Source: an uncultured Alphaproteobacteria bacterium (GTDB taxonomy: Bacteria > Pseudomonadota > Alphaproteobacteria > HIMB59 > GCA-002718135). From it: DNA of 64,000 nt. The DNA lies in contig CABXWB010000006.1 in NCBI GenBank assembly GCA_902515745.1, forward strand, positions 25,737 to 89,736. Reading direction: 5' to 3'. The notes beneath the pieces are model-generated. The model was not told the origin of the DNA and made no database searches. It saw only the letters and a program-made list of their open reading frames with translations. Of the stretch, positions 52,583 to 63,528 are shown piece by piece (positions within the stretch are counted from its first letter, which is position 1; each line of letters starts with the position of its first letter). The translations under genes and the position numbers were made by a program.

Positions 52583-53692
52583 ATGTCTCAAGCTAAATTA
52601 AAAGTAGTAAATAACGAAAATTCAATGGATAAAGAAAACAGAAGTAAATCTCTAGAAGCCGCTGTAAGCCTAATAGAGAAAAATTATGGAAAAGGCTCAA
52701 TAATGAAATTGGGCTCTAAAACAAATGTAGATATTGAAGCAATATCTACCGGTTCATTAGGGCTTGATATAGCTCTTGGTATTGGAGGAGTTCCAAAGGG
52801 GAGAATTATTGAAATTTATGGTCCTGAAAGTTCTGGTAAAACTACTTTAGCCACTCATATTGTTGCAGAGTCACAAAAACAAGGCGGAAATTGCGCATTT
52901 ATAGATGCTGAGCATGCTCTAGATCCAGCATATGCAAAGAAATTAGGTGTAAATTTAGAAGAATTATTAATTTCCCAGCCTGATACAGGTGAACAGGGTT
53001 TAGAAATTGCTGATTCTTTAATTAAATCTGGGGGTATTGATGTGCTAGTTATTGACTCAGTTGCGGCACTTGTACCAAGAGCTGAACTAGAAGGCGATAT
53101 GGGAGATTCATTACCTGGTTTACAAGCTAGATTGATGAGTCAGGCTTTAAGAAAACTTACAAGCTCTATCGCTCAATCAAACACTCTAGTTGTATTTATA
53201 AATCAGCTTAGAATGAAAATTGGCGTTATGTTTGGTAGTCCTGAGACAACTACAGGTGGTAATGCTTTAAAATTTTATTCTTCTGTAAGAATGGATATTA
53301 GAAGAATTGGTGCAATTAAAGATAAAGATGAAATAATTGGAAATCAAACTAGAGTAAAGATAGTTAAAAATAAAGTTGCACCTCCATTCAAAGTTGTTGA
53401 ATTTGATATAATGTATGGAGAGGGTATATCTAAATTAGGTGAATTAGTTGATTTAGGTGTCAAAGCAGAAATTATTGATAAATCTGGATCATGGTTTGCT
53501 TATAAAAATACTAAAATAGGACAAGGTAGAGAAAACGTTAAGAACTTTCTTAACGACAATCCCACTATAGCTAAAGAAATTGAAAATCAAATTCTGCAAA
53601 ATGCTGGAATAGTTGAAAAAGCTATGATGGAAGGAAAAGTAGAGAATAAAGAAAAAGAAAAAGAAAAAGAAGCTGAAGAAATAAAAGAATAG
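52583..53692 (+). CDS. recA: Recombinase RecA
   Basis: 369 aa. GPESSGKTT Walker [32 protein letters not shown] and the L2 loop [21 protein letters not shown] are diagnostic. The C-terminal tail is very charged, with an alternating Lys-Glu tract ([11 protein letters not shown]) encoded by GAAAAA-like repeats that could vary in length. A GGAG ribosome site and an SOS box lie upstream. Confidence 0.98.
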   Translation: MSQAKLKVVNNENSMDKENRSKSLEAAVSLIEKNYGKGSIMKLGSKTNVDIEAISTGSLGLDIALGIGGVPKGRIIEIYGPESSGKTTLATHIVAESQKQGGNCAFIDAEHALDPAYAKKLGVNLEELLISQPDTGEQGLEIADSLIKSGGIDVLVIDSVAALVPRAELEGDMGDSLPGLQARLMSQALRKLTSSIAQSNTLVVFINQLRMKIGVMFGSPETTTGGNALKFYSSVRMDIRRIGAIKDKDEIIGNQTRVKIVKNKVAPPFKVVEFDIMYGEGISKLGELVDLGVKAEIIDKSGSWFAYKNTKIGQGRENVKNFLNDNPTIAKEIENQILQNAGIVEKAMMEGKVENKEKEKEKEAEEIKE

Positions 53693-53711
53693 TAAATATT
53701 ATTTTTGTTTG

Positions 53712-53739
53712 GCGCCTATTTAAAAATAGGCGCTTTTTT
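53712..53739 (+). terminator. Rho-independent terminator of recA
   Basis: Nine-base arms GCGCCTATT and AATAGGCGC around TAAA, followed by a run of six T. The strongest canonical terminator in the window. Confidence 0.92.
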
Positions 53740-53777
53740 ATTTAGACAATAGAGTTTTCAAGTTATAATACCTTTTC

Positions 53778-56450
53778 ATGAATTCAAATCAGATTAGGTC
53801 AACATTTCTCAATTATTTTAAAAAAAATGGACATGAGGTTATTCATTCTAGTTCTCTAGTACCAGATAATGACCCTACTCTAATGTTTGCTAACTCTGGA
53901 ATGGTGCAATTTAAAAATATTTTTACAGGTAAAGAGATAAGAGATTATAACAGAGCAACTACTGCTCAAAAATGTGTAAGAGCAGGTGGTAAGCACAATG
54001 ATTTAGAAAATGTAGGATATACAACAAGACACCATACTTTTTTTGAAATGTTAGGTAATTTTTCTTTTGGAGATTATTTTAAAGAGCTGGCCATAGAACT
54101 AGCTTGGAATCTAATTACTAAAGAATATTCAATAAATAAAGATAGACTATTAGTAACTGTTTATTCTGATGATCAGGAAGCTTTTGATTTATGGAAAAAA
54201 ATAGCTGGTTTGTCTGAAAATAAAATTATTAAAATTAGTACATCTGATAATTTTTGGTCAATGGGTGAAACTGGTCCTTGTGGTCCATGTTCTGAAATAT
54301 TTTATGATCATGGTGATAAATACGAAGGAGGTCCTCCAGGCTCTCCAAACGAAGATGGTGATAGATTTATAGAAATATGGAATTTAGTATTTATGCAATT
54401 TGAGCAAATATCTAAATCTGAGAGAATAAATCTTCCAAAACCCTCAATTGATACTGGGATGGGATTAGAGAGAATTACAGCTCTTCTAGATGGTTCTAAC
54501 GATAATTATTCAACAGATTTATTTCAACCGATTATAAATGAGTCAACAAAACTATGTGGCGATGAAAGTTCAATAACAAATCCTAGTCACAGAGTAATTG
54601 CAGATCACTTAAAATCTTCCTCTTTTTTAATTGCTGATGGAGTCATGCCTTCAAATGAAGGGAGAGGATACGTTTTACGAAGAATAATGAGAAGGGGAAT
54701 GCGACACGCTCATTCTTTAGGTAATAAAGAGCCTGTATTTCATAAGCTGTTACCTATTTTTTTAGATGGAATTAAAAATTCATATCCTGAATTAGATAGA
54801 GCAAAAGATCTCATTACTAATACATTAATGAATGAAGAAACTAAATTCAAAGAAACTGTTGAAAAAGGAATAAAAATTTTAGATGAAGAAATTTCTAACT
54901 CAACAAATATATTTAATGGAGAAGTAGCATTTAAATTATACGATACCTATGGATTTCCATTAGATTTAACTCAAGATTATTTGAAAAGTAAAAATATTGA
55001 AGTCGATATAAAAACATTTGAACAAAAAATGTTAGATCAAAAGGAAAGAGCCAGACAAAGCTGGAAAGGTACAGGAGATATCGAGGATGAAGGCATTTGG
55101 TTTGAAATAACTTCTAAAATAGAGCCAACAGAATTTTTAGGATATTCAGATATGGAAGCTGATTGCAAAATAATTTCAATCATATCAGAAAGTAAGTCAG
55201 TAGATAATATTAAAAAAGATCAAGAAGCAATTATAATATTAAATCAAACACCTTTTTATGGAGAAAGTGGTGGTCAGGTGGGTGATCAGGGTTTTTTTGA
55301 AAATGATAACTTTAAGTTTGAAGTTATCAATACAACAAAAATATTTGGAAACTATTTTCTTCACAAAGGTAAAGTAATTAGTGGTGAATGCGAAGTTGAA
55401 GATACCATTAAAGCAAGCATTAATACAGTGAATAGAGATTTTATTAAATATAATCATTCATCAACTCATTTATTACATGCTGCTCTAAGAGAAATACTGG
55501 GCAAGCATGTTACGCAGAAGGGTTCACTTGTAAATTCAGAAAAACTCAGATTTGATTTTAGTCACAATAATCCAATTGAAAAAGATCAACTCATAAAAGT
55601 TGAAGAAATTGTAAATGATCAAATTCAAAAAAATGGAATTGTTGAAATTAAAATTGTTGATCAAAAAAAAGCTATTGAAGAAGGTGCGATGGCATTATTT
55701 GGAGAAAAATATAGCGATGAAGTAAGAGTAGTAACAATGGGTCAAGAAAATGAACCATTCTTTTCAAAAGAATTATGTGGAGGAACTCATGTTGTTAAAT
55801 TAGGGGAAATAAGTAAATTTAAAATAACTAATCAATCTAGTGTTGCGTCTGGAATAAGAAGAATAGAGGCTGTATCTAATGTTGCAGTAGATAAATATAT
55901 CAAAGAAATAGAAAGAAATTTATTAGAAAAAAATAAAAACCAAGATAATCAAATTGAAGATTTAAAGAATAAAATTAAAAAGATTAATGCTGATTATAAT
56001 TTTAAAAATCAATCTGAAGATAAAGGTTTATTAATTAAAGAATTAATCCAGATACACGAAAAATTAAAACAAAATATGTCTATATCAAAAAATATTGATA
56101 ATATTGTTGTAAAAAAAATCAAAGAATTAAATTTTATATACTTGATTGCTGAAGATTACCCTAATAAATCTTTGAAAACATTTATTGATGAGCAAAAAAA
56201 ACAATATAATAAAAATAGTGTTTCGTTAATAATTTCAAATAATGAAAACAAACTATCTATAGTGTTAGGAGTTACAGAAGATATTACAGATCTTTTTGAT
56301 GCCTCAAAAGAAATAAGAGAAATTTCTATTATTCTAGGTGGAAAGGGCGGGGGTGGTAGAAAAGATCTTGCTCAAGGAGGAGGATCAGATGTCAGTCAAA
56401 TTAATGAAAGTATAAAATATATAGAAGATAAATTAAATTCTATTAGTTAA
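53778..56450 (+). CDS. alaS: Alanyl-tRNA synthetase
   Basis: 890 aa, full length. N-terminal catalytic core ([32 protein letters not shown] [12 protein letters not shown]), tRNA-binding middle, editing domain with [16 protein letters not shown] and CGGTHV, and the C-terminal DHHA1 part ending [16 protein letters not shown]. Stop region overlaps the convergent icd by eight bases. Confidence 0.98.
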   Translation: MNSNQIRSTFLNYFKKNGHEVIHSSSLVPDNDPTLMFANSGMVQFKNIFTGKEIRDYNRATTAQKCVRAGGKHNDLENVGYTTRHHTFFEMLGNFSFGDYFKELAIELAWNLITKEYSINKDRLLVTVYSDDQEAFDLWKKIAGLSENKIIKISTSDNFWSMGETGPCGPCSEIFYDHGDKYEGGPPGSPNEDGDRFIEIWNLVFMQFEQISKSERINLPKPSIDTGMGLERITALLDGSNDNYSTDLFQPIINESTKLCGDESSITNPSHRVIADHLKSSSFLIADGVMPSNEGRGYVLRRIMRRGMRHAHSLGNKEPVFHKLLPIFLDGIKNSYPELDRAKDLITNTLMNEETKFKETVEKGIKILDEEISNSTNIFNGEVAFKLYDTYGFPLDLTQDYLKSKNIEVDIKTFEQKMLDQKERARQSWKGTGDIEDEGIWFEITSKIEPTEFLGYSDMEADCKIISIISESKSVDNIKKDQEAIIILNQTPFYGESGGQVGDQGFFENDNFKFEVINTTKIFGNYFLHKGKVISGECEVEDTIKASINTVNRDFIKYNHSSTHLLHAALREILGKHVTQKGSLVNSEKLRFDFSHNNPIEKDQLIKVEEIVNDQIQKNGIVEIKIVDQKKAIEEGAMALFGEKYSDEVRVVTMGQENEPFFSKELCGGTHVVKLGEISKFKITNQSSVASGIRRIEAVSNVAVDKYIKEIERNLLEKNKNQDNQIEDLKNKIKKINADYNFKNQSEDKGLLIKELIQIHEKLKQNMSISKNIDNIVVKKIKELNFIYLIAEDYPNKSLKTFIDEQKKQYNKNSVSLIISNNENKLSIVLGVTEDITDLFDASKEIREISIILGGKGGGGRKDLAQGGGSDVSQINESIKYIEDKLNSIS

Positions 56451-57651
56451 TTTGAAAATTATTTTTTATTGCGCTTAAAAAATCTTGAGTGTTTAACCAT
56501 TTCTTATCTTTATTAATTAATATTGCTAAATCTTTTGTCATTTCACCGCTTTCTACAGTTTTAATACACGTTTTTTCCAATTTTTTAGCAAAATTTATTA
56601 ATTCATTATTACCATCAAATTCTCCTCTAAAACTTAAACCTCTTGTCCAAGCAAAAATTGATGCAATTGGATTAGTTGAAGTTTCTATACCTTTCTGATG
56701 ATTTCTATAATGTCTTGTAACAGTTCCATGTGCAGCTTCAGCTTCTACTGTTTTACCATCTGGGGTCATTAACACACTTGTCATTAAACCTAGTGATCCA
56801 AATCCTTGAGCTACAGAATCTGATTGAACATCTCCATCATAATTTTTACAAGCCCAAATAAAATTACCTTCCCATTTTAATGCAGATGCCACCATATCAT
56901 CGATTAATCTGTGTTCATAAACTATATCTTTTTCTTTAAACTTATTTTTAAATTCTGTATCATATACATCCTGAAATAAATCTTTAAATCTTCCATCATA
57001 GATTTTTAAAATAGTATTTTTAGTAGAAAGGTAAACTGGCCAACCAAGGTTAAGTCCATAATTAAAACAAGCTCTAGCAAAGTCTTTAATTGAATTATCT
57101 AAATTATACATTGATAGGGCTACACCAGATTTTTCAAATTCATATACATCTTTTGTAAATCCTTCAGATCCATCTTTAGGTTCAAAAACCATTTTAAGTG
57201 TTCCTGGTTTATTAATTAACGTGTCAGTCGCTCTATATTGATCACCAAAGGCATGTCTAGCAACTACAATTGGATGGTTCCAGTTTGTGATTATTCTTGG
57301 AACATTCTTGCATATAATTGGCTGCCTAAATATAGTTCCTCCCAATATATTTCTTATTGTTCCATTGGGAGAACGCCACATTTGTTTTAATTTAAATTCC
57401 TCTACTCGATTTTCATCAGGAGTAATTGTTGCACATTTTATTCCTACGCTATATTTTTTTACAGCCTCAGCAGCATCTATTGTGATTTGATCATTTGTTT
57501 CATCTCTTTTAATCACTCCAAGATCAAAATATTTGATATCTATATCAAGATAAGGCAAAATTAATTGTTCTTTGATGTACTCCCAGATGATTCTGGTCAT
57601 TTCATCTCCATCCATTTCAACTACAGGGTTTTTAACTTTTATTTTTGCCAT
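56443..57651 (-). CDS. icd: NADP-dependent isocitrate dehydrogenase
   Basis: 402 aa of the eukaryote-like monomer-size NADP-IDH family used by alphaproteobacteria: [83 protein letters not shown] and [16 protein letters not shown]-cycle step to 2-oxoglutarate. Its start overlaps the LOG gene by 13 bases. Confidence 0.97.
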   Translation of the reverse strand: MAKIKVKNPVVEMDGDEMTRIIWEYIKEQLILPYLDIDIKYFDLGVIKRDETNDQITIDAAEAVKKYSVGIKCATITPDENRVEEFKLKQMWRSPNGTIRNILGGTIFRQPIICKNVPRIITNWNHPIVVARHAFGDQYRATDTLINKPGTLKMVFEPKDGSEGFTKDVYEFEKSGVALSMYNLDNSIKDFARACFNYGLNLGWPVYLSTKNTILKIYDGRFKDLFQDVYDTEFKNKFKEKDIVYEHRLIDDMVASALKWEGNFIWACKNYDGDVQSDSVAQGFGSLGLMTSVLMTPDGKTVEAEAAHGTVTRHYRNHQKGIETSTNPIASIFAWTRGLSFRGEFDGNNELINFAKKLEKTCIKTVESGEMTKDLAILINKDKKWLNTQDFLSAIKNNFQIN

Positions 57652-58190
57652 TTAATTAATATATTTTTTAATTGATCAACCGTATCTATAATGTGAAAAC
57701 TGTTTTGTAAATTTTTATTTGAAAATTTTTCATCTTCAAAAAATTTAAATTGTTGAAATAAATTATCCCAGAAATTATTTTTATTAAAAAATATTATTGG
57801 CTTGTTATGAATCCCCATTATTTTCCAAGATACAACTTCTACTATTTCTTCCAAAGTTCCTGTTCCTCCTGGTAATGCTAAATACGCATCACCTAACTCA
57901 AAGAGTAACTTTTTTCTTTCAGACATATTATCCACTATTTTTAACTCATCTATATTTTCAAAAATTATTTCTCTCTCAGATAAAAAATTTGGAATTACTC
58001 CAATAACTCTATTTTTAAATTTTTTTGCTGTCTTAGCAACCACGCCCATAATACCAACTTTTGCTCCGCCATAGACTATATTTATTTTAAATGATGATAT
58101 TAATTTGCTAATTTCTTCTGCATCTTGATAATATTTATTACTTAATTTATCTGAAGATGAACAATAAATAGTAATTGATTTAATTGTCAT
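57639..58190 (-). CDS. LOG family protein (TIGR00730, Rossmann-fold nucleotide phosphoribohydrolase)
   Basis: 183 aa. The family marker [16 protein letters not shown] and the N-terminal [14 protein letters not shown] are intact. Members hydrolyse nucleotide 5'-monophosphates (LOG cytokinin-activating enzymes and the bacterial PpnN-like group); the substrate here is unknown. Upstream of, and overlapping, icd. Confidence 0.9.
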   Translation of the reverse strand: MTIKSITIYCSSSDKLSNKYYQDAEEISKLISSFKINIVYGGAKVGIMGVVAKTAKKFKNRVIGVIPNFLSEREIIFENIDELKIVDNMSERKKLLFELGDAYLALPGGTGTLEEIVEVVSWKIMGIHNKPIIFFNKNNFWDNLFQQFKFFEDEKFSNKNLQNSFHIIDTVDQLKNILIKWQK

Positions 58191-58216
58191 ACATTTAAAA
58201 GTTTATTTAAAAAAAT

Positions 58217-61200
58217 TTAATTAGAAATTTTTTTCTTATACCAATTCTTCATGTTTTCTCTAAACATTAAAGCAGATGGTGTAACAACCAATGTAAGGAA
58301 TGTTGCAAATAGAAGTCCAAATACTATAGCTGTTGATAATTGAACCCACCACTGAGTATCTGGTGATCCTCTTGTTATTTCTCTAGATATAAAGTCAACA
58401 TTTGTCATTGTTACCATAGGTAATAAACCCAATACTGTTGTAGTTGTTGTAAGTAAAACTGGTCTCAGTCTCTGCGCCCCTGTTTTGATAATAGCTTCTC
58501 TGATATTTGATGTTTTAGTCTTTAAAAAATCAAATGTATCAATCAATATAATATTATTATTTACCACTATACCTGCGAGAGCAATAACACCAACTCCTGT
58601 CATAACGATACCAAATGGCTGTGCTGTTACCATTAAACCTATAAACACACCTGCTGTAGACATTACTACTGCAAAAAGAATTAAGAATGCACTATAAAAA
58701 CTATTAAACTGCAAGAGAAGTATCATTAGCATTAAAAATAAAGCTACACCAAAAGCTCCTGTTAGAAATTCTTGTGCTTCTTTTTGGTCTTCATTTTCTC
58801 CAATAAGTTCAGCCCTTACTTTGTTATCTAAATCATAACGAGGTAAATCTAATGTTCTTCCTCTCCAAGACGGAGCAGTATCTGAAATTCCTAATACGTA
58901 TTCAAGTTCTTTTACTTTTCCATCAGGATAAGTTCCAGGCTCTACATCTGCTTGAATATTTATAGCATTTTTTGAATCGACTCTAATTATATTTCCTGTT
59001 CTGCTATTTGGAACAATTTCTACAAAATTTGATATTGGGACTAAACCATTTGAAGTAATTACTCTTAAGTTATCAATTCTATCCAATGTTCTTCCTTCGT
59101 TTGGATAACGAAGATAAAGTGGTATACTTTCATTACTATCATCAGGTCTATATTCACCAAGTTTAAGACCGTTTGTTGCAAGTTTAATAACATTACCAAT
59201 TGATGTAATGTTAGCTCCAAATTTAGAAGCTTGTTTTCTATCTACATTAATTTCCCATTCTATACCAGGTGCTGGTAAATTATCCTCTACATTCATTAAC
59301 TTTGGATAACTATCCATAAATTTTTTAAGCTTAATTCCTTCAGCAATTAAAAGTTGTTTATTATCACTGGTTAATTTAATATTTATTGGTTTACCTTCAC
59401 CAGGACCACCTTGTTGTTCTCTTGATTCTACTTTGATTCCATTTATAGTTTTTGTGGCTTCCAAAATTTCTGCTAGAATTACTTTTGATTTTCTTCTTTT
59501 ATTCCAATCTGTATATTCCAAACTTATTGATCCAATAAAGTCTTCTGATGCCTCTGATTGTTCACTTACATTTCCACTTAAAGAATAAATATTTTTAAAT
59601 TCTTGCCTTTCTGATTGAAGCTTTAAAATTATATTCTCAACTCTTGATACGTAACCTTTTTTTTCTTCAACAGAGAGATTACCTCTTGCAAAAACTACGA
59701 TTTTTGCAAGATCTGGTTCAACATCTGGGAAAAATTCTACACCTTCTCCAACCTGAGTATAGGTATAGTTTACAGCAACTAATATTACTAAAGCACTAAT
59801 CATCACCTTTAAAGGATGAAATAATAAGAAGTTTAATACTTTTGCATAAAATCCAACGAAACCAGTTACGTTTAAAACAGGTTCATTTGATTCTGATGAT
59901 AAGATTTTTGCATTTTTAGATACTAATTTATCTGTAGAATTTACATTTTCTGAAATTTTATAAACCCTTGGTATAATTCTTATAAATACAAATATAAATA
60001 AAGCAAAGCTTAGTAAATATTTTCCAATTGTTATAAATAAACTAAATCCTTGAAGGTCTAATAATCCAAATCCATAAGATAACAGATTGTAAAAAATTAA
60101 TGATATTAGTAATGGTACAATAAATTGTAGAAGTATTCTTGATACAGTATTTAGAATAGATCCTAAAACTGGGACAAACAGTAGTGCCATAAACAAAGAA
60201 GAAATAAGAACACATATAAGTGTTATAGGTAAATATTTCATAAATTCACCAGCTATACCAGGCCAGAATATTAATGGTAAAAAGGCAGCTAGGGTAGTTG
60301 CAGTCGATGATATAATTGGTAGTGACATTTTTTTTGATGCATTTGCGAAAGCATCTTTTACACTAAGACCTTCTTTCATTTTTCTATCTGCATATTCAAC
60401 AACAACAATTGCTCCATCGACTAATAGTCCAACAGATAAAATTAGAGCAAATAATACGACTATATTAATAGTAAAACCCATTACAGAAAGAGCTAATAAG
60501 CCTGATAAAAATGATCCTGGAATAGATACACCAACTAATAAACCGGACCTAACGCCTAATGCTCCTAAAATAATAATTAAAACAAGGATTATAGCTGCTA
60601 TGACATTATTTTGCAGACTATTTAACATAGTTTTAATGCCTTTTGATTGATCATTTCCAAAAGAAATTTCAACATTTTCAGGAAAACTTTTAGCAGTAAT
60701 TGCAGTTATTCTTTTTACTTCTTCAATAGTATTAATGATATTTTCACCAATTCTTTTAGAAACATCAATAGTTATTGAATTAGATCCATTTACATTTGCA
60801 TAAGATTGCCTATCTTCGAATGTTCTTTTAACTTCAGCAATATCTCTGAAAGTAATAACTGAATCTCCGTTAGTTTTAACAGGAGTATTTAATACATCTT
60901 CAATAGTTTCGTATAAACCTGGAACTTTAATATCAAAACTTCCATCACCAGTGTCCTGACCACCAGCTGATACCATTTTATTATTTTCTCTAACAATATT
61001 AATAAGGCTCTCAAGATTGATGCCATAGCTATCTACTGCAGTTGGATTAATTAATATGTCAACCTGCTCATTTCTTTTACCACCTATTTTTGCTTCTAAA
61101 ACACTAGGAATTGTTTCTATATCATCTTGCAAAATGTCAGCTAAATCCTGAAGAGTTCTATTAGGCACATCTCCGCTTAAAGAAATGGATAAGATAGGAA

Positions 61201-61612
61201 ATGTACTTATGTTAACTTCGTTAACTGTTGGTTCATCTGCTTCACTAGGTAGATCACCCTTAGCTCTATCAACTTTATCCCTAATATCAACCATAGCTTG
61301 ATCAGAATCAAATCCAGCATCAAATTCTAATAAAACATTGCCTCCACCTGAATAAGCTGTTGATCTTACTTCTCTTACTCCTTCAACAGTTTTAACTTCA
61401 TCTTCAATTGGTTTAACTAAAAGCCTTTCTGAATCCTGTGCAGAAATACCATTTTGACTTAGTGAAATATAAACTATTGGTATGCTTACATCAGGAGATG
61501 ATTCTTTGGGCATTGTGATGTAAGTAGATGCACCTGAAAAAATAATAAAAATAAGTATTCCCATGAAAACTCGGGAATGGCTTATTGCATAGTCTATAAT
61601 ATTAATTTTCAT
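58217..61612 (-). CDS. Efflux RND transporter permease (AcrB/HAE1-like)
   Basis: 1131 aa, larger than AcrB (about 1050). N-terminal helix then porter domain (VSIPIVYISLSQNGISAQDSERLLV), two blocks of six membrane helices, LLVDGAIVVVEYADRKMKEG as in helix 4 with the Asp proton relay, and VNNNIILIDTFD in the second half. An inserted hydrophobic stretch near residues 500-560 explains the extra length. Follows its adaptor by five bases. Confidence 0.93.
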   Translation of the reverse strand: MKINIIDYAISHSRVFMGILIFIIFSGASTYITMPKESSPDVSIPIVYISLSQNGISAQDSERLLVKPIEDEVKTVEGVREVRSTAYSGGGNVLLEFDAGFDSDQAMVDIRDKVDRAKGDLPSEADEPTVNEVNISTFPILSISLSGDVPNRTLQDLADILQDDIETIPSVLEAKIGGKRNEQVDILINPTAVDSYGINLESLINIVRENNKMVSAGGQDTGDGSFDIKVPGLYETIEDVLNTPVKTNGDSVITFRDIAEVKRTFEDRQSYANVNGSNSITIDVSKRIGENIINTIEEVKRITAITAKSFPENVEISFGNDQSKGIKTMLNSLQNNVIAAIILVLIIILGALGVRSGLLVGVSIPGSFLSGLLALSVMGFTINIVVLFALILSVGLLVDGAIVVVEYADRKMKEGLSVKDAFANASKKMSLPIISSTATTLAAFLPLIFWPGIAGEFMKYLPITLICVLISSLFMALLFVPVLGSILNTVSRILLQFIVPLLISLIFYNLLSYGFGLLDLQGFSLFITIGKYLLSFALFIFVFIRIIPRVYKISENVNSTDKLVSKNAKILSSESNEPVLNVTGFVGFYAKVLNFLLFHPLKVMISALVILVAVNYTYTQVGEGVEFFPDVEPDLAKIVVFARGNLSVEEKKGYVSRVENIILKLQSERQEFKNIYSLSGNVSEQSEASEDFIGSISLEYTDWNKRRKSKVILAEILEATKTINGIKVESREQQGGPGEGKPINIKLTSDNKQLLIAEGIKLKKFMDSYPKLMNVEDNLPAPGIEWEINVDRKQASKFGANITSIGNVIKLATNGLKLGEYRPDDSNESIPLYLRYPNEGRTLDRIDNLRVITSNGLVPISNFVEIVPNSRTGNIIRVDSKNAINIQADVEPGTYPDGKVKELEYVLGISDTAPSWRGRTLDLPRYDLDNKVRAELIGENEDQKEAQEFLTGAFGVALFLMLMILLLQFNSFYSAFLILFAVVMSTAGVFIGLMVTAQPFGIVMTGVGVIALAGIVVNNNIILIDTFDFLKTKTSNIREAIIKTGAQRLRPVLLTTTTTVLGLLPMVTMTNVDFISREITRGSPDTQWWVQLSTAIVFGLLFATFLTLVVTPSALMFRENMKNWYKKKISN

Positions 61613-61617
61613 ATAGA

Positions 61618-62859
61618 TTAGTTTATTGTTTCACCAATACTTATATATTCTTGTCCACTTATAATTAAATTTACTTTCTCGGGTAATCCAGAAACCCACA
61701 TGCCATCTAATGTATCCTTAATTGTTTTGGTTGGATAAAAAGTAACTTTATTATCATTATCTACAGCTTTAACACCTACAGTTCCATCGTCTAATAAAGT
61801 TAATATAGAAGGTGGAATTTTGTGAGCTTTAAGTTCTGAACCTTTGATAACAATTTTAGTTGTTATGCCACTTTTATAAGAAAGATCTTTGTTATCAGCT
61901 TCAATAGTTATTTCGAATGTTCTAGTACTAGTTTCAGCCGATGGAGAAATAAAAGATATTATTCCATTTTTTTTAATCCCATTACTATCTTCGATTAAAG
62001 CTTTAGTACCAACACTCACTTTATTTACATCAAATTCAGACAAATAACCTTCAATCTTGATAGGGTCTAAATCAATTATAGTAAATAGGGGAGTTCCTAT
62101 TGAGATGAATTCAGTTTTCTCAACCATTTTTTCAGAAATAATTCCATCAAATGGCGCCTTGATAGTAGTTTTTTCTATATCAAGTTTAATGTTCTTTAAA
62201 ATTGATTTTACATTTGAAATTTGAGCTTCAAGGTTTGCTAAGGCAGATTCAAATTTTATTTTAATATCTTCTCTATCAGCTTGAGCATTGGCAAGATTGA
62301 AAGATGCTAAACTTAATTTTGATTTTGAACTTAAACCTTTATCAATTAGTTGTTTTGCAGATGCATATTCAATTTCATACAATTCAATTCTTTCAACATT
62401 TTGTCTAAGTAAATTATCTCTGTTTTTTTCATTTAAAATTAGTTCTTTATTAAGTCTTTCTAAATCTTTTTTTGCACTAGAAAGCTTTTCATTTCTATCC
62501 TCTAAGGAGATTGTAATCATTTCAGCATTTTGAGATACTCTATCTCCTCTTGCAAATTCAATATTATCTATATTGCCAGATGTTTCAGATTTAACATCAA
62601 TTTTTTTATTATGAATAGTTTGACCTTGTAATTCAATAGATTGATCAATTAAACTGGAAGTAAATACCTTTGTTTCAACAGAAAATGTAAAATCTTCATT
62701 ATCATTATTTTCTGTATCTTGTGAATATAAAGTTTCTGTTTCAGTACTAGTTTCTGTATCATCGTCTTGTGCAACAACATTGTTTGAAAATTGACCAGAA
62801 CCAATCCATCCGACAACAGCGGCAAGTATTATGAAAGCTATAAATATTGATCTTTTCAT
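61618..62859 (-). CDS. Efflux RND transporter periplasmic adaptor subunit
   Basis: 413 aa membrane-fusion protein: one N-terminal helix (FIAFIILAAVVGWIG), a long acidic Thr/Glu/Asp-rich linker, a lipoyl-like half (VKSETSGNIDNIEFARGDRV), a coiled-coil hairpin, IKAPFDGIISEKMVEKTEFISIGTPLF, and a beta-barrel. Pairs with the RND permease; no TolC-type outer-membrane gene is in the window. Confidence 0.93.
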   Translation of the reverse strand: MKRSIFIAFIILAAVVGWIGSGQFSNNVVAQDDDTETSTETETLYSQDTENNDNEDFTFSVETKVFTSSLIDQSIELQGQTIHNKKIDVKSETSGNIDNIEFARGDRVSQNAEMITISLEDRNEKLSSAKKDLERLNKELILNEKNRDNLLRQNVERIELYEIEYASAKQLIDKGLSSKSKLSLASFNLANAQADREDIKIKFESALANLEAQISNVKSILKNIKLDIEKTTIKAPFDGIISEKMVEKTEFISIGTPLFTIIDLDPIKIEGYLSEFDVNKVSVGTKALIEDSNGIKKNGIISFISPSAETSTRTFEITIEADNKDLSYKSGITTKIVIKGSELKAHKIPPSILTLLDDGTVGVKAVDNDNKVTFYPTKTIKDTLDGMWVSGLPEKVNLIISGQEYISIGETIN

Positions 62860-62928
62860 TAAATATCGTACATGTCATATATATTAAAGTTAGTAAAAAA
62901 CAATTTTTTGTTAGCTTTATTATCTTTT

Positions 62929-63528
62929 ATGAAATCAAAAAACTGGGTTAATAGACAAAAAAATGATCAGTTTGTAAAGAAAGCTAAACAGTTAGGGTAT
63001 ATCAATCGAGCTGCTTTTAAACTGGAAGAGATTGAGCAAAAATATAAAATAATTGAAAATTCTAAAGAAATACTAGAACTTGGATCTTCTCCAGGAGGTT
63101 GGACTCAAGTGATCTTAAATTACAATCCAAAAACTAACATAACTTGTTTTGATTTATTAGATATGAAAATGAATAATAAACGCATTACTTTCTATAGAGA
63201 AGATTTTTTAAAATATAATTTTATTAATTTAAAAACTAAATTTGATTTAATTCTATCTGATGTAGCTCCAAATACCACCGGTCATCAATCAACAGATCAT
63301 CTGAGAATAAGTCAGTTAATATATGAAGTTATAGAAAGATTAGAAATAATATTAAAAAACCAAGGATCATTTATATTCAAAATTTGGAAGGGAGAGGAAG
63401 AAAAGGAAATTATAAAGATACTTAAAAAAAAGTTTGATAAAGTTGAGTATTTTAAGCCAAAATCATCAAGACAAGAATCAAGTGAAATATTTATACTATC
63501 CAGAGGATTTAGATCGAATGAAGAGTAG
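62929..63528 (+). CDS. rlmE: 23S rRNA (uridine-2'-O-)-methyltransferase RlmE
   Basis: 199 aa from the ATG giving MKSKNWVNRQ; an upstream ATG adds 19 hydrophobic residues that the family lacks. The K-D-K-E tetrad is visible: Lys in RAAFKLEEI, Asp in LILSDVAPNTTGH, Lys in FIFKIWKGEE and Glu in SSEIFILSRGF; LELGSSPGGWTQV binds SAM. Methylates U2552. Overlaps guaA by 11 bases. Confidence 0.94.
   Translation: MKSKNWVNRQKNDQFVKKAKQLGYINRAAFKLEEIEQKYKIIENSKEILELGSSPGGWTQVILNYNPKTNITCFDLLDMKMNNKRITFYREDFLKYNFINLKTKFDLILSDVAPNTTGHQSTDHLRISQLIYEVIERLEIILKNQGSFIFKIWKGEEEKEIIKILKKKFDKVEYFKPKSSRQESSEIFILSRGFRSNEE

Noticed and set aside
58485..58697. 70-aa plus-strand frame inside the RND permease gene
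   Set aside because: Shadow of a membrane-protein gene; its hydrophobic, Thr/Ile-rich content mirrors the antisense of helices.
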